Source: Zonotrichia leucophrys gambelii (lineage: Eukaryota; Chordata; Aves; Passeriformes; Passerellidae). Taken from it: a stretch of DNA of 64,000 nt. The DNA lies in contig NC_088170.1 of assembly GCF_028769735.1 (NCBI RefSeq), positions 60,793,585 through 60,857,584 of the forward strand, read 5' to 3'. The notes beneath the pieces were generated by a model. The model saw only the letters and a program-made list of their open reading frames with translations. It made no database searches and had not been told where the DNA came from. Below, in pieces: positions 1 through 12,240 of the stretch. The translations under genes were made by a program, and so were the position numbers. The first letter of the stretch is position 1. Each line of letters begins with the position of its first letter.

Positions 1-1680
1 CCATTCCACAAATCCCCGGCGCTGCTGGGGCTCCCAAGCTGGAGCTCAGAGGGAAGGAGCTCCCCCAGGCCATGTCCTGCTCGCTGCATGTGACAGCAGC
101 AGGGAGCACTGGTGTGTGCCAGAGGTGTTATACAGCTCAAGCTTCAGGAGCCCAACCCACAGACCATGATATACAGGGTTTCTGGCCACAGGAGGAGGCT
201 GACAACTGCGTGATGGAGCATTCACTGGCTTGCAGCCATGCAGTGCTTTTATGCTTTATTTTCTTTTGGCTGGCTTGAGGCATGTGCTCTGTTTCAGTTT
301 CATTTCACTCCAATGAATCCCCCCCCCCCCTTGCTTTGCTAGCTGAGAAACATAGGTTGTGAATTAAATACTTCCAGTAATGATCTCTTGCATAATGTAT
401 GTGTGGTTTGGGTACAGCTACCAATCATGATGGCAAACTCATAACCATGACTGGAGTTGATTCCAGACATTATAGAATAAGACATACTTGGCTGAACTAA
501 AAACTGCTCTGTTTGCACGTTATAGTTATGAATCCAATGAGCAAAGCATAACTTTTTACAGTGTTGTAATGTATTTCTCTCATGTTTGCTTGTCTTTATA
601 AAATCTAGTAGAAAAGACCAATCAGAAAAGAAATACAATAAAGAACACACAGACAAAAGGGTACTCAATAGTTTCTAGATCTTTAGAAGATACAAATCTG
701 AAGATAATTGCCATTTCCAAGAAAATGGAAGGGATAAATGTTTATAATTTTCTCTAATTCTAAATATTGTAACAGGTTTTTTGTAACTTCCTATGTGGTA
801 ACTCACTGATGTTCCAGCTGGAGTCTACACTTGCATTATATTTTCCATGAAAAACATGTAAACACAAACATTCCTCTTGTTCCTGCAATGTTAAATAATT
901 TGTTTTGCCCTTAAGACATTTTTATTGGTGTAAATTTTCAACAAACACTTCTGAGTATTCACCCATTAGTATTTGCTCATCTTGTATCATAATCTTTCAT
1001 TGAATTGACTTCCAAAAAAGTGGTGTGGTAAATTTTTTGGATTTTTTTAACAGTAAAATCAATTGCGTCTCTTCTGAGTATAATTTGCCTTCAATATTTT
1101 ATTTGCTGGGATTAAAATTTATAAGATTTCAGTTTCCCTGTCTTCTATAAATACTCCTGGTTAGAAATATCTATGAGCAAGCAAGAATTTTAGATCTATA
1201 TTTGCATCTCTACATGCTCTGCATCTGGAGAAACTAGAGGAAACATCTTAGTATTGTTACTCTCGGAAAGCAGACAAGCTCATAAACTTTCAGTATAAAC
1301 TGCCCCCTCTCTTCTACAGCTCTACTTCAATCAGATTGGCTCTCCCTTTGTTTTTAACAAGTTTCTACTTCTGACTTTAAACATAAGCCATATATTTGGC
1401 AAAGTCAAATGCCTTGAATGAGCTGGCTTTCAGCAGCTTCAGCAGGAGTACTCTACTGGAGTCTCATCCAATTATTTATTCAGGTGGAACCTGCAGCTTC
1501 ATATCCAAACCATGGGGTGGGTCTGTGGCCATCTGAGAGCAGCTCAAGTTCCTTCTGCACCTCTTCAGTGTAATACATGCAATTTGGTGCCTGCTAGATT
1601 AATTTATCCTTCACTGTTCACAGATAATCTAATTGACCTTTCTATAAGTAGCCTAAATTATTACCTAAGTTTTTAAATTC
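1..1680. other. Unique AT-rich noncoding sequence
   Basis: The first 150 bases are relatively GC-rich and contain a few CpGs, but I recognise neither an exon nor a repeat family there. A run of 12 C's lies at about 319-330. The rest is AT-rich with stop codons in every frame. The longest open frames are about 110 codons, show no domain or motif, and look like chance. Confidence 0.6.
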
Positions 1681-1757
1681 AGCTATATCAGGAATATCTG
1701 ATTTATTATTTTTATTATCAGCTATATCAGGTTATTATCTGATTTATTATTATTCTT
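1681..1757. repeat. Imperfect 39-bp tandem duplication, two copies
   Basis: Both copies begin with AGCTATATCAGG (at 1681 and 1720) and continue into TCTGATTTATTATT. The second copy has a short TTAT-type change between the two shared blocks. The period is 39 bp. This is a local duplication typical of AT-rich noncoding DNA, and no function is implied. Confidence 0.75.
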
Positions 1758-4700
1758 TTACCCAGGAAGGTGAGTGCAAGAATATTTTTTTTTTTTTTGT
1801 GACTCTCTGGGATGTATCAAGAAAATCATAGTCATCACAGGTAAGAAGCTGTGTGCATGATCTAAATGCTCATTTCTGAATGTCTTTTCAAATGGTCTGG
1901 TAGGAATCCAGAATACCTGAAATGACCTTAGAGAACCCATCTTAGTCGTTCCAATAATTTTGTGACACCATTACCACTTATCGTTAAACATCTCTATCAT
2001 TTTTTTTTCATTCTGTCATATACAAATATTGTGAGATGATCTATAATTCCCTCTTCCTGTCCTGTTCTCCGACCCTGCATCACCTCCAGGCTGATGCAAA
2101 AAAACCAGAAATGAGCAGCAGTGAGGGATGGGGACCACACAGCTGTGAGAGTGCCCATGTCAGCCACAGCTCCTGAACACACCCTCTGTCTTACACCCTG
2201 AAAGATTTTAAGCCAAAATTTCCTGCTGTATCTCCTGGTTTTTCCCCAGATGATCCTCTCAGAAAAAGAGCACCACAATTCCTTTTTCCCTCCCACAAGT
2301 TCAGTGACATTTTATTGTAATCAACTTTAAAAAATATCCTCAAGAAATGCTTCATTAAAGAACAAAAATTATGATTTCACCTACTCAGATGAATTCATTT
2401 TGTTTGCAATACAAATGGTACTTTTTAAACAAATGGAATGTGTCTTATTTTAATAATTGAATAATAAAGATCTCAGGCATTTAAACATATGAGTCAGTAT
2501 AAAATGATTTACTTAAATAGTTTCTTTAACTGCCAACAGTTAACCAGAAAAATCACTTTGAAGAGAGAATATGAAAATTCCAAGTAATATGAAAACTCTT
2601 GGTTGGATTTTAGAAGATTCATTATTAAAATACAGCCTGTAGTTAAGCCTATTATTTGAGGGCAATCATTCTCAACAAACCTATCTAGTGCTCAGATTAG
2701 TATAAAGATGAGTGTTGGCATTTCCCCAGTCATGGTATAATGGGCATTCTCAACAAGGGACGATCCTTCAAGTCTCCATGCAAAACATGGAAACACCGTA
2801 ACAGTAAAAAACCACTTTAGTAAATAATAAGAAGCATTTATTTCACTGTCAGCCATCAGCTGAAGATCACACATTTTATTTTAAAGCCTCTCTATCCCTA
2901 GATTAAATTGTTCATCATCTTTGCACTTCTGCCTGCCTTTCACTGCTACCTTCAGCCAAGTCTGACTTATCTGCAAAGCCTCAAACCTTTGGGGTGAGCT
3001 ATGAGCTCTGTGGACCGTGTGTGACGGAGAACCAAGAGGGAATTATGCAAGAAAATCCTCAAGGAAAAAAATAATTTCTTTCACATTTGGGGCTACTCCA
3101 ATAAATTGTATTCTATGATCCTTGAATGGAGATCTAAACAAATTTCAAGGCTTTGGAAAAGATTAGATCTTGGTATTCTTCTATGTGCTAAATACAATGA
3201 AAAACATTTTAAGATCTAATTTATTGATGGGAAACGGCCTTCTCTTTCATAGACTGCTATTTTCTAGTCTTTCTCTTTGGTATGGATTATATTACTGACC
3301 TTTTTGCTTATGGATCTTTTACATACACATGTATCATATTTACAGCACTTAGACTTGTATCCTTAGATTTATCCTTTGATTTCTTCCTCCTAGTGTTTTA
3401 AATTCAAAATTTTAAAACACAGAATTGTAGGATTTACAAGTTAAACTGCATGGGGATGACACTACATACAGACCATATTTAAAAATCTGCAATAAATTCT
3501 AGCCAATGACTGATTTTACCCCATTATGAGAATTCATATTTGGATGTCTGTCTCTGTACAAATATGCAATTCCCTAATCTCTACAGAGGACATATTCCAC
3601 CTGCTCTCCTCAGACCAAGAGACTGGCTGAGGTTTGCACACTCTTTGATCTTCACAGTGGAGAAAGTTTCCATTTTGTTTCTGGGAGCAGAGGAGTCCTC
3701 ACTGCCTAAGGACACCCTGGATTTAATTCACCACTGTGTTACACCTGCCTTTGTTGCACCTTATGGGCTAGTCTGAGGACCAGATAAACAGGAAACCCTG
3801 GAGCAGCCACAAATGAGACCAGCACCACAGGAGAAGGCTGATTCTAGGAGTACTGTAAAAGCATATCATTCCCTGGATTTATTTTCTGAGTTTTTGTGGT
3901 TAGCCTCAAGCCTCTGTTTGAAATGTGAAGACACAAGTGTGCACTGTGCTGGAAGCAAAAAATGTGGTTTGTAATGATACAGAGAGGCTGTGTCAGCAGG
4001 AGAATCAACTGAGCCAAACACATGTGCATTTTGTGCTTGAACTCAGGTTGCTGAACTTCAGCTCTTATTACAACACAGAGCTCCACTCCTCATAGCTAGA
4101 GAGAGTTTTCCATTGCAAAGCCAGCTGCAGCACCTTCCAAAGGCTGCTAGCAACATGAAACATGGACTTTCTAATCTCAAAGTTACCCCAAGTCAACTTC
4201 AAAAAATGCATATTTACCCAGTAAAATAATTTTGTACCTTTGCTGTTTAGAGGTACTTTGTTTTGTTTTCCTAGAGTTAGTTTACGACTCAGCACCGTTC
4301 TAGATTGAAGTTGCTGGGAAATGCCATGAGTTAACTGACTGGTAAAAAAAGTCCAGCTGTCATTTCTGTAACAGAGAGGACAGTTTGGGGCACTTTGCTT
4401 TCAGAATACTCATCCTTTATTTGGTGCTCCATTTAATAGGTGCATAAATAAAGTGACGTTCAAATAATGTTGCTGTTCTCTACAAAATCTGTTTGGAAAT
4501 GAACTGCCTTTTACTCCAGTTTTTCAAATTCACTAAATCTAATGATGAACCAGCTGTTTGTAGATGCCTCCAGTTTATCAATGATCTGATTTTTAATTTA
4601 CACACAAACTTTAATGACTGCTACTGAGCTATTTAAAAGACTCGTGTTTCTCCTACTAGACTTGCTACAAGGCAAATAATTATCTTTACAGATGTTTTTG

Positions 4701-5875
4701 ACAAACATAAAATTGTAAGAGATCATACATTTACTTACAAAATGAGAATGTCAAAACCCACACTCATCCTGCGCACTCATATAAAGGCAGCAATATTTTC
4801 TCTTGAAATTTGTACATATTTACTGAAGTCTTTACTAGCAGTCAAACACTACCTGGCATTCAGATGCTCCCACTCTGGGAAATCTCCTTCTATTTGGTCA
4901 AAGGGTATCACAACAGAGTATGAAATTTGCTAGCACCAATGTTTGTTATGTAACCAAGCTCTCAGATACAGCTCCCAAAGAAAGTTCTATAAACTGACTT
5001 GAAGAAGTCAGCTGGAAAAGGGAAATAATGAATTTTATTGGTATTCTTCTGAAGACAAAGCCTCTTTGAAAATTGATGGCGAAAGATGAAAATTCACAAA
5101 TAGGTTTAACCAGAAATTGACTGTATCATACTAAAAACATTTGAACAGATTAGTAAGGCTGGTTTTACTTCCAGAAAAACATTTGTATCATTATTTCAGT
5201 TGGATATATTTCCAGAAAGATGTTTTGTATACTGGGAAGATCTATATTAGTCAGAAATGTCCAACAGTAAAACTTAATTAATGAGGAAAAAAAAGTCATG
5301 AAGGTGTAAGAATTTTATTTTTAATCAAACTGTAGCAAAATATTTTTAATGTGTATACTTGGAAGAAAAAAACACCCATGTGCTTCTCTCAGAAAAAAAG
5401 AGACAAATTGAGTTCTCTGAAAAATGCAGCATTAATCTGCAATACACAGTAATGCTGATAATGGGGGCCTCATTTGCTCTGCCCGGATACAAATTGTGCC
5501 TCACTCCATCAGTGCAATTCTCTGTGCTTCAAGGATGACTCACCCAGCACTGAAACCGTGCAAGCCCTCTTGGGGTCAGCTGGTGCATGCCCAGAAGACC
5601 TGCAAGAAGGGCCTGCTCAGACAATATTCCTCAGGAATTCCACACACATCTCACTTGTACCAAAAGCCACCTCTGCTGTTCCCATCCAGAGCCTCTGCAG
5701 TCCCCTCTGAGCCCCATTCTGGACCACCTGCCCCTAAAATCTTGTGCTGGGAGCTACATGGATAGATTGTCACTCTTCATGAAGGTGCTGTTACAGGATT
5801 TATTATTCAAGCAAAAGCACAACTTGTACATTCAAATTTCTCTTCCAGTGGGTGCTGTCATTAAAGTGCAAGAGT
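1758..5875. other. Unique AT-rich noncoding sequence
   Basis: I see no gene, RNA or named repeat here. Short open frames of 60-118 codons occur on both strands, for example around 5474-5943 where the sequence is locally more GC-rich. They overlap each other in several frames, have no recognisable domain, and are not flanked by convincing splice sites. Confidence 0.55.
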
Positions 5876-6175
5876 TCTCTTTTCATTACATTGCAAGGGT
5901 TCCACATTGCCAGAGTTTTGTACCTCCTTCATGTTTCTCATAGGCATCTCCTCTAGCACCGACTCTTTCCTTGTCCTCACAGCAGCCAACTGATTCCAGT
6001 TCTTCCCTCAGCCAACCAATCCACCCTTTTATAATCCTCTTCTTGCTGGCTACAGGTGTGGCCTGTTAAAATCAGGCCTGCTCCTAATCTTTAGTAATTG
6101 GTTCAGCTGCAACTCTTTAGGCAGTAAGATTACTTTCTATACTATCTTTATTTACTTAAGTTCTATCCCCCTACA
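5876..6175 (-). mobile_element. Short solo LTR, copy A (same family as 45811-46116)
   Basis: About 300 bp clearly homologous to 45811-46116 in the same orientation. Shared blocks include TTTCTCAT(A/G)GGCA, GTGGCCTGTTAA, CAGGCCTG(C/T)TCCTAATCTTT and CAGCTGCAACTC. On the reverse strand there is a good TATA box (TATAAAAG, complement of 6026-6033), so the promoter would read leftward. The right end is CTACA followed by AGAGG (6176-6180). The left end is preceded by AGAGT (5871-5875), a 4/5 match for a target-site duplication, but the expected terminal TG there is TC, so the left boundary is approximate. There are no internal retroviral genes next to it, so it is a solo LTR. Homology to copy B is direct. 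Assignment to a songbird ERV family is inference. Confidence 0.65.
6026..6033 (-). promoter_or_regulatory. TATA box of LTR copy A
   Basis: Reverse-strand TATAAAAG inside the LTR. The matching position of copy B (45974-45981) reads TACAAAAG, a degenerate version. Promoter activity is inferred from position and motif only. Confidence 0.4.
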
Positions 6176-6180
6176 AGAGG

Positions 6181-9100
6181 ACAAACATTCTCCTGTCCTT
6201 GCTTTGAGTGGGTAAAGCCAGCTCCTCATAAAAGTAGTCAGAAATTGATCCCCACCTTTAATGGAAAAGTTACTCTTCTGTTTAATACTCTTTTTCTATT
6301 AATACATCAGTACAACTGTTCACTAGTAGGGACACAAATATTCTTTTTCTCTAATACTCTATTCATTTTATCTTTGTGGAAGACAACTGTGATGGAACTT
6401 TGAGGTCTGACATGTATTTAAATAAAATATGAAAGACTGAATTGGAATAGTGGCATAATTTTGCCAGACTTGAATTATTTGAAAGGTATTTTACTTAAAT
6501 CATAGCTGCACAATTTTAATTGCTTGAGATAGAGACTTATTTTCCTTACTTCTGGAAATAATATTGCCATATTAATAGGCTGTGAATTGCTGACACTTTG
6601 TAAAAAGAAAAATTAATCTGGGTAAAAGAATCCCAGTAATACACAATTTATGAGGGAAGTAAGCTCACAGAGGTTACCATTGTATGAGTTCTAATAATAG
6701 TTTAAAAATATGATTTAGGTTGGTATCTGAATAATGGCAGCCCAGTTTTTTAAAGTCTTTGCAGCATCTCAGTCTGAACTCGTAATGTACCATGAAAAAC
6801 CACTACCATAATACATTACTTTCTTGCTTTCTGATAGCACAACAGCATTTTGCAGACTTTGTACTCAAGAAACTTGTCAATTCCAAACTCAATTTTGCAA
6901 CAGATAATCGGAATTTTTGATTTCACAAATTTATTGATAATTTCTGAGACTGAATTGCATACATGTTATCAAAAGTGCTTCCTTTCCTGAAAATGCTGTA
7001 TTCCAGAATCAAGTGCCATTCATATCAAGTCAAAACAAGTGTAAAACACTGAGAAAAATTAAAAGGGGAAATGCTTTGCAGCTATTTTTCAGCTATGGGA
7101 AATTAAGCTGCAAATAAGCCTGAAGCTGAGAAGGTATCCTCCAGTTTTACAAACAACACAATACTAAGCACCAGTGTCACAGCCCTCTGCATCTCACCTA
7201 TGTGGGATGCTCCTCTCAGCTTGCAGCCCACAGTGGCACCACCTCAGCGTTATCACACAAGTTAGCCAGGACAGACAGAAAATGTCTCAGCACACAAAAC
7301 TAAACGAGTCATGCTGGAAATTGAGCAAGTTCTGTCCCCAAGCCAAGGGCAGGGGAGTGCCTGGGCATGTTGAGAGGCCACTGGAGCAGTGGATGCTCTG
7401 TTTAGCCCTTGTGGGATAACACTGGAGTGGTGATATGCCCTGCACACTAAGAAACCTGCATTTCAGTCAAGGCAGAAGAGACTGAAGACACTGGAGTGTT
7501 TGAGGTCACTTGGAAAAAATTCTGCTCTGCTAGTGGAACAGGTCATGTTTAGGCTTAAAAATAAATCAGACAGAATATAATAGTGGATGTAATATTTAGA
7601 GTTTTACAAGCAGATCATACTGTTAATCCCACTGAACGGGAATTAACACCCTACTTAGGTGTTAATTAAATGTAAAAATATTTGTCATGACAGCACTCAG
7701 CTCCAGGTACCAGAACATTCCACACTAGAGAACTATTGCTCTGGATCACAGTCTGGGTTGTTGTGTTGGGTGGTCTGTCTCTGACAAACATTTTATCAAG
7801 GCAAAAAAAAGAACCATCAGTCTGGATGTTCTAGCTCTGCAGTGTGGCAGGGCAGACAGCCTCTTTAATTCTGCCTCTGAATCATTCCCACTGAGGATAC
7901 AATTCCTACAGTCACTCTTTTTTACACATATGGAAAGGAAAATCTTCCTACTTGTCTCAGAGATAAGCTGGCAGGATGAAATGAAAGCAAATAAATAACC
8001 ACAAAACACAACACAGAGATTTGTAGATGACAAAGCAAACGATTGCCATGTACTTACTGCTGACAGAGCTTTCTAAGCAGTGCAACACCGTTCTTCACTT
8101 CCAGGCACAGCCAGACGGCATGAGCCCATGGCTCTGGGTCAGACACAAATAGTAGATCCCCAGCATGCAAACACAATGCAGCTTCAAATTAGCCTGGTCT
8201 CAAAAACCTACAAAAATGGGACTGATTTTTTAAAACAAAAAAATGGAAGTCTTTTTAACGCTACTCAACAAACACTTCAAAATTACTGTATGTGTAGCCA
8301 ACAGAGCAGTGTCTTTATGCCATCAAAGGTACCTTTTGTGTAGAATGGTACTTTAGCATGAAAGACAGCACTTGGTCTTGGAGCACTGAACCAGCTGCTC
8401 AGTGCATGAAGAGGCTGTTATGTTCTGGGATGGTCTCAGTTGGTTAGCTGAGTCCCCTCGTGCTGATTTAATTAGCACTGCTGGAAAATGCAAATGACCA
8501 AAAGAGGCACTGTGCATTGTGCAGAATTAGATTGTGAAAAATATGTGTGCTTACATAATATGTTTCAACAGAGAAATAAAATGCTCCTGCTCCCAGGAGC
8601 TGTAGGCAGGCAGATGGTGGGTACTCCAGCAAGATCATGCACTCTGCCTGCAGAGACACGATGCCCTCAACCTCTGGGGAAGAGACTGCTGCTGCATTTC
8701 TCTAATACCCCAGTCTGCTGAGCCACAGAACAAAACACACAATTACAGCTGGACTAAAATTGCTCACTCTGCATCCCCAGAAGCAGAAAGGTGTCACATC
8801 AGGGGACAAAAATGAGATGACAATCTGTAGGTTCACTTTGTTACCCTTCAGGCACATTGTCCCTATAGCTATGATCTACGGGACTAAAATCAATATAGTC
8901 TGTAGTTCAGGAGTATGCCTAGTGGTTTTGCAGAGAATTTATTACATTTTCACAGTTGTTACTTAATTAAAAGAGAAAACTAGAGGGATAAAATCATGGG
9001 ACAATAAAGAATTTGGCAAGCCACTGAGGTGTGGATTAATAGTTACACATTTCCAGTTTTATCTGTGCATGTTAAGGTCAATATCAATCTGCATATGGTA

Positions 9101-9502
9101 CAAAGCCATTAAAAGAGCCTCAAACACGAACATTATCAAGCAGGATGTGCCTGTAACTTCACCTGCCTTTTCTGTAGACATTTTGATGCATACCCCATAA
9201 AATATTAGATCTGTACTTTTCCAATGCCATTTCCTTCATTTAATGCTACAGGTCCAATATACTGTAAGTAAATTTTACACCATATAAGAAATGCCAGCAG
9301 TCAATTTACCTTTTCCTATTTTTAACATGCTTGACAGTATTAAACCAGCATGCAGATATAATGGAGAGATTTATGGTTTTAAATCAGGAAGATAATAAAA
9401 ATTTTCTGTTTCTCTAAGACTGCAATAAAACAGGAAATTAAAACAATAAAAGGCCGGATTCTTGGACGCTTGTACAGCTGTAGAAAAGTAAATTTCTGTT
9501 CA
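6181..9502. other. Unique noncoding sequence
   Basis: I see no gene or classifiable repeat. Open frames of 60-95 codons (for example around 7174-7447, 7746-8033 and 8080-8343) occur on both strands, have ordinary chance length for this composition, and carry no domain. Confidence 0.55.
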
Positions 9503-9553
9503 TCTCATGTATTCTCTTCTATACATGAGAATACTGAAAGGAATTTCAGTATT
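9503..9553. repeat. Two adjacent perfect 10-bp hairpins
   Basis: Hairpin 1 pairs 9503-9512 (TCTCATGTAT) with 9521-9530 (ATACATGAGA) around an 8-nt loop. Hairpin 2 pairs 9530-9539 (AATACTGAAA) with 9544-9553 (TTTCAGTATT) around a GGAA loop, which fits the GNRA tetraloop pattern on this strand. The two share or abut at base 9530. ACTGAAAGGAA recurs just downstream, from about 9559. No RNA gene family is recognised. Confidence 0.6.
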
Positions 9554-11962
9554 TGAAGACTGAAAGGAAACAGAATAATTTCAGTAGTAGGCTTGAAGAA
9601 TTTTACCTTTACCCATTTTGAACACATTTACTACTGTGAGGCCTCTTGGACAAACACTCGTGAACTTGGGCCTCACATGCAGAACAATGCTAGTGTGCAA
9701 GTCAGATTGTTTACTCATCCTATACTAACAAGCTCAAATAATGCTAATGCCAGAGTAGGTCTGCATTCAGATTTTGGGGTATAAGGCGTCAGAGCAGAAA
9801 GACACTGATGGTTACATTTAGGGACTCTGCAAGTGTCTATTTTGCTTTAGGAAATGAGGCAAAGGTGATGGCACAGAATGAAACAATGACTTTAAAATGC
9901 ATATTTCATGCAACAAATAAACCATACAATCTGCTGCACATTAGGAAGGATGCTGTTTGTTTCAAGTGTCCCTTCAGACTAAAATGTGCTAAGGGTTCAA
10001 TCTGAACGTTGAGGTTGCTTCTGAAAGCTCCTTGAGCTGCCAAGTGATGCCTCAAAACTGCAAGTTAGTTTCCATGACAGAAGAACTTAAAGATTGCAGT
10101 GGACTTGCTCAATGTGAAGTTCCTAGAAACTTTATGGATAACTGAAAAAATAATGCATCTTGGGGATCAGTATTAATAGAGAGCAGTTCCTACTGGCCCT
10201 GCCAGCCACATTGCGTCCTCAGAACAAGTGAACCCCACAAGACCAAGGCTTTTGATGTCCCAATATTGGGTCTGTATAAATCTGCATGAACCTAACACAT
10301 CTGTATCTTTATACCTCTATCTTGCAACAGATGTCAGATCTAAAGAAATGCCTCATAAAAAAAGGAAGTATCTGTATGTGTCTATATCAGTATAGCACAA
10401 GCCACTCACCCTAAGGACCTTCAGACTCTATAATACTGAGGGGAAGAAATATTGTTCCAAAGAACATTATAAACAAAAAACAATTTAGACCTCCTGCTAA
10501 TCAGATTTCTTTTGCACAAATAACAAGTTGCAATGGTGTCAGAATGTCAGTTTAACTCAGATTCAGAACCAGTTTCTACATCAATACAGTGAACTCCTGA
10601 GGGGGAACATCTAAAGCAGGGGAGTTCTCTTGTGTTAACTGAGACAGTGAGGGAAGTGAAAATCCTGTTCATCCCAGTAAAAAGAAAGAAACCAAAACAT
10701 TTCAAAAAGTTATGAATGTGTGATGTTGGTTGAAGCTTGGAACAGAGCATCCATGGCTGGCTGTTTAGAGACTGACTTCAGTTGAAGCTATGATTTTATT
10801 CCTGAGGTGAATTCAGAGGTATTCCATAAAGGCATCTGATTTTTGATGCTTTAATTAAACAAATGGAGGAGAGACAGTTCAAAGAAAATTGAGTAGAGCA
10901 GTCTGTCCTGTACTGCAGTCTGGAGGCATCCTTGAATCTGCAAGAGACTAAAGACGCCGTGAAAAGGGGATATGGCTTTTGTTCTAAAGGAACATGTAAA
11001 AGATGTAGTAATTCACCAGTTGTCAAAGAAGAGTTGGCAGATGCCCTTACCCAGAAAGGGAATAGTCAGTGTAGGAAAATATCAACTTTTTTTGGTTGGA
11101 GATATCTCAACAACAAAGGAATGCCATACATCAAGGAAAACCAAGAGGAAAGCTAACTTCTGAGGATGCTGCCAGCACTATAGCACCTCCTAAAAAGTGT
11201 CAACTGGTTTAAGGCCTCACAGCTGGCCTTTTATGGTTTATCTTCAATCAAAATGAATACAGCCTGTATCTTATGATACTGATCTGAAGGATGAACTCAA
11301 GTATAAAATTAATTTCTCACTGCAAATATGTTTCTCATGCTAGAAAATCTTTCTTTTCATTCTATAGTAACTTATGCTATGTGCCTTTTTTTTGCTTGTT
11401 CTGCAAGCATAATGGTTATCTGCTGCCCTAACAAGTACCCAACAATATACTCATTACTATTGCTACTTTCATCATTATCATCATCATCATCATTATTAAT
11501 AATATTAATGCCTGTATTAATCTGTGCCAAAAATAGAACACCACAAAGGGAAAAAAGATACATTTTGGGATAGCAGCCAACAACTACACCACAAACAAGA
11601 AAAAATGTTACTGAAAAATGCTGCGTATTAGAAATAATTTATGCAGAGTTTCAGATTCAAACAAGCCAGGCTGCCAAAGGCTACTGAAAGAATGATTGGG
11701 TTAGAAAAATGTCACTGAGCAATATTTATGTCTCTAAACTTGGAACCCAGTCATGAGACAGTCTTAAGATTACTTCTTTTTTGTTTTAAGGCAAATTACA
11801 TTTTCTGAATTTCTGCATCAAAAAATGGGGGGAATTTAAAAGCATAATACAAAGAGAAGGTATATCTATTATTTGGTGCTGCTGATTTGGAAAGATCAAA
11901 AACCATCCAAAAATGAGCAAAGGTGTGCAGTTATATTTTAAGATTACAAATATTAATGTTTG
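9554..11962. other. Unique noncoding sequence with a small TCA/ATT microsatellite
   Basis: There is no gene I can support. A (TCA)n stretch grading into ATT/AAT lies at about 11470-11510. It creates a serine- or aspartate-rich frame on each strand, which is a simple-repeat artefact. The frames at 10796-11163 overlap on both strands and show no domain. Confidence 0.55.
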
Positions 11963-12240
11963 GTATTCAAGGTCAGAAAAAACCCTTTAGATCCTTTAGT
12001 CTGACCTCCCACATGTTGCAGGATATGCTGCTTCAACCAGTACAGTGACCCTTGCACTAAGCCCATTAATTCATGTTGCTACAGCTGTTTCCAGAAATAT
12101 CTACAGTCTTGAAGATGGGAAAAGCTGAAGACCCTTTCCTTTCTGTTGTGATTTCATTTGCCTTACTCTTAAAAATGTATGCCTTAATTTTAACTTGAAT
12201 GTCTCTGACTTCTGTTTCCAGTCCTTTGTTTACAGTACTC
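11963..12240 (-). mobile_element. Ancient amniote-type CR1 LINE relic (3' region, reverse)
   Basis: The stretch matches, in order, my memory of the 3' part of old CR1 elements well known from turtles and crocodilians: a GGTCAGAA start, GTCTGACCTCCCACAT, CACTAAGCCCATTAATT, then TTAAAAATGTATGCCTTAATTTTAACTTGAAT leading to CTTCTGTTTCCAG (quoted here only in short blocks). It appears as the reverse complement of the LINE sense strand. Divergence is high and small indels are frequent, so it is an inert fossil. It differs from the avian-type CR1 at 36281-36993. The exact subfamily is not determinable by eye. Confidence 0.6.

Noticed and set aside
5474..5943. Three overlapping frames up to 118 codons as a possible exon cluster
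   Set aside because: All three forward frames are open at once, no domain is seen, and the last part runs into LTR copy A.
11372..11573. Frames with Asp-rich and Ser-rich runs
   Set aside because: They come from the TCA/TGA trinucleotide microsatellite at about 11470-11510.
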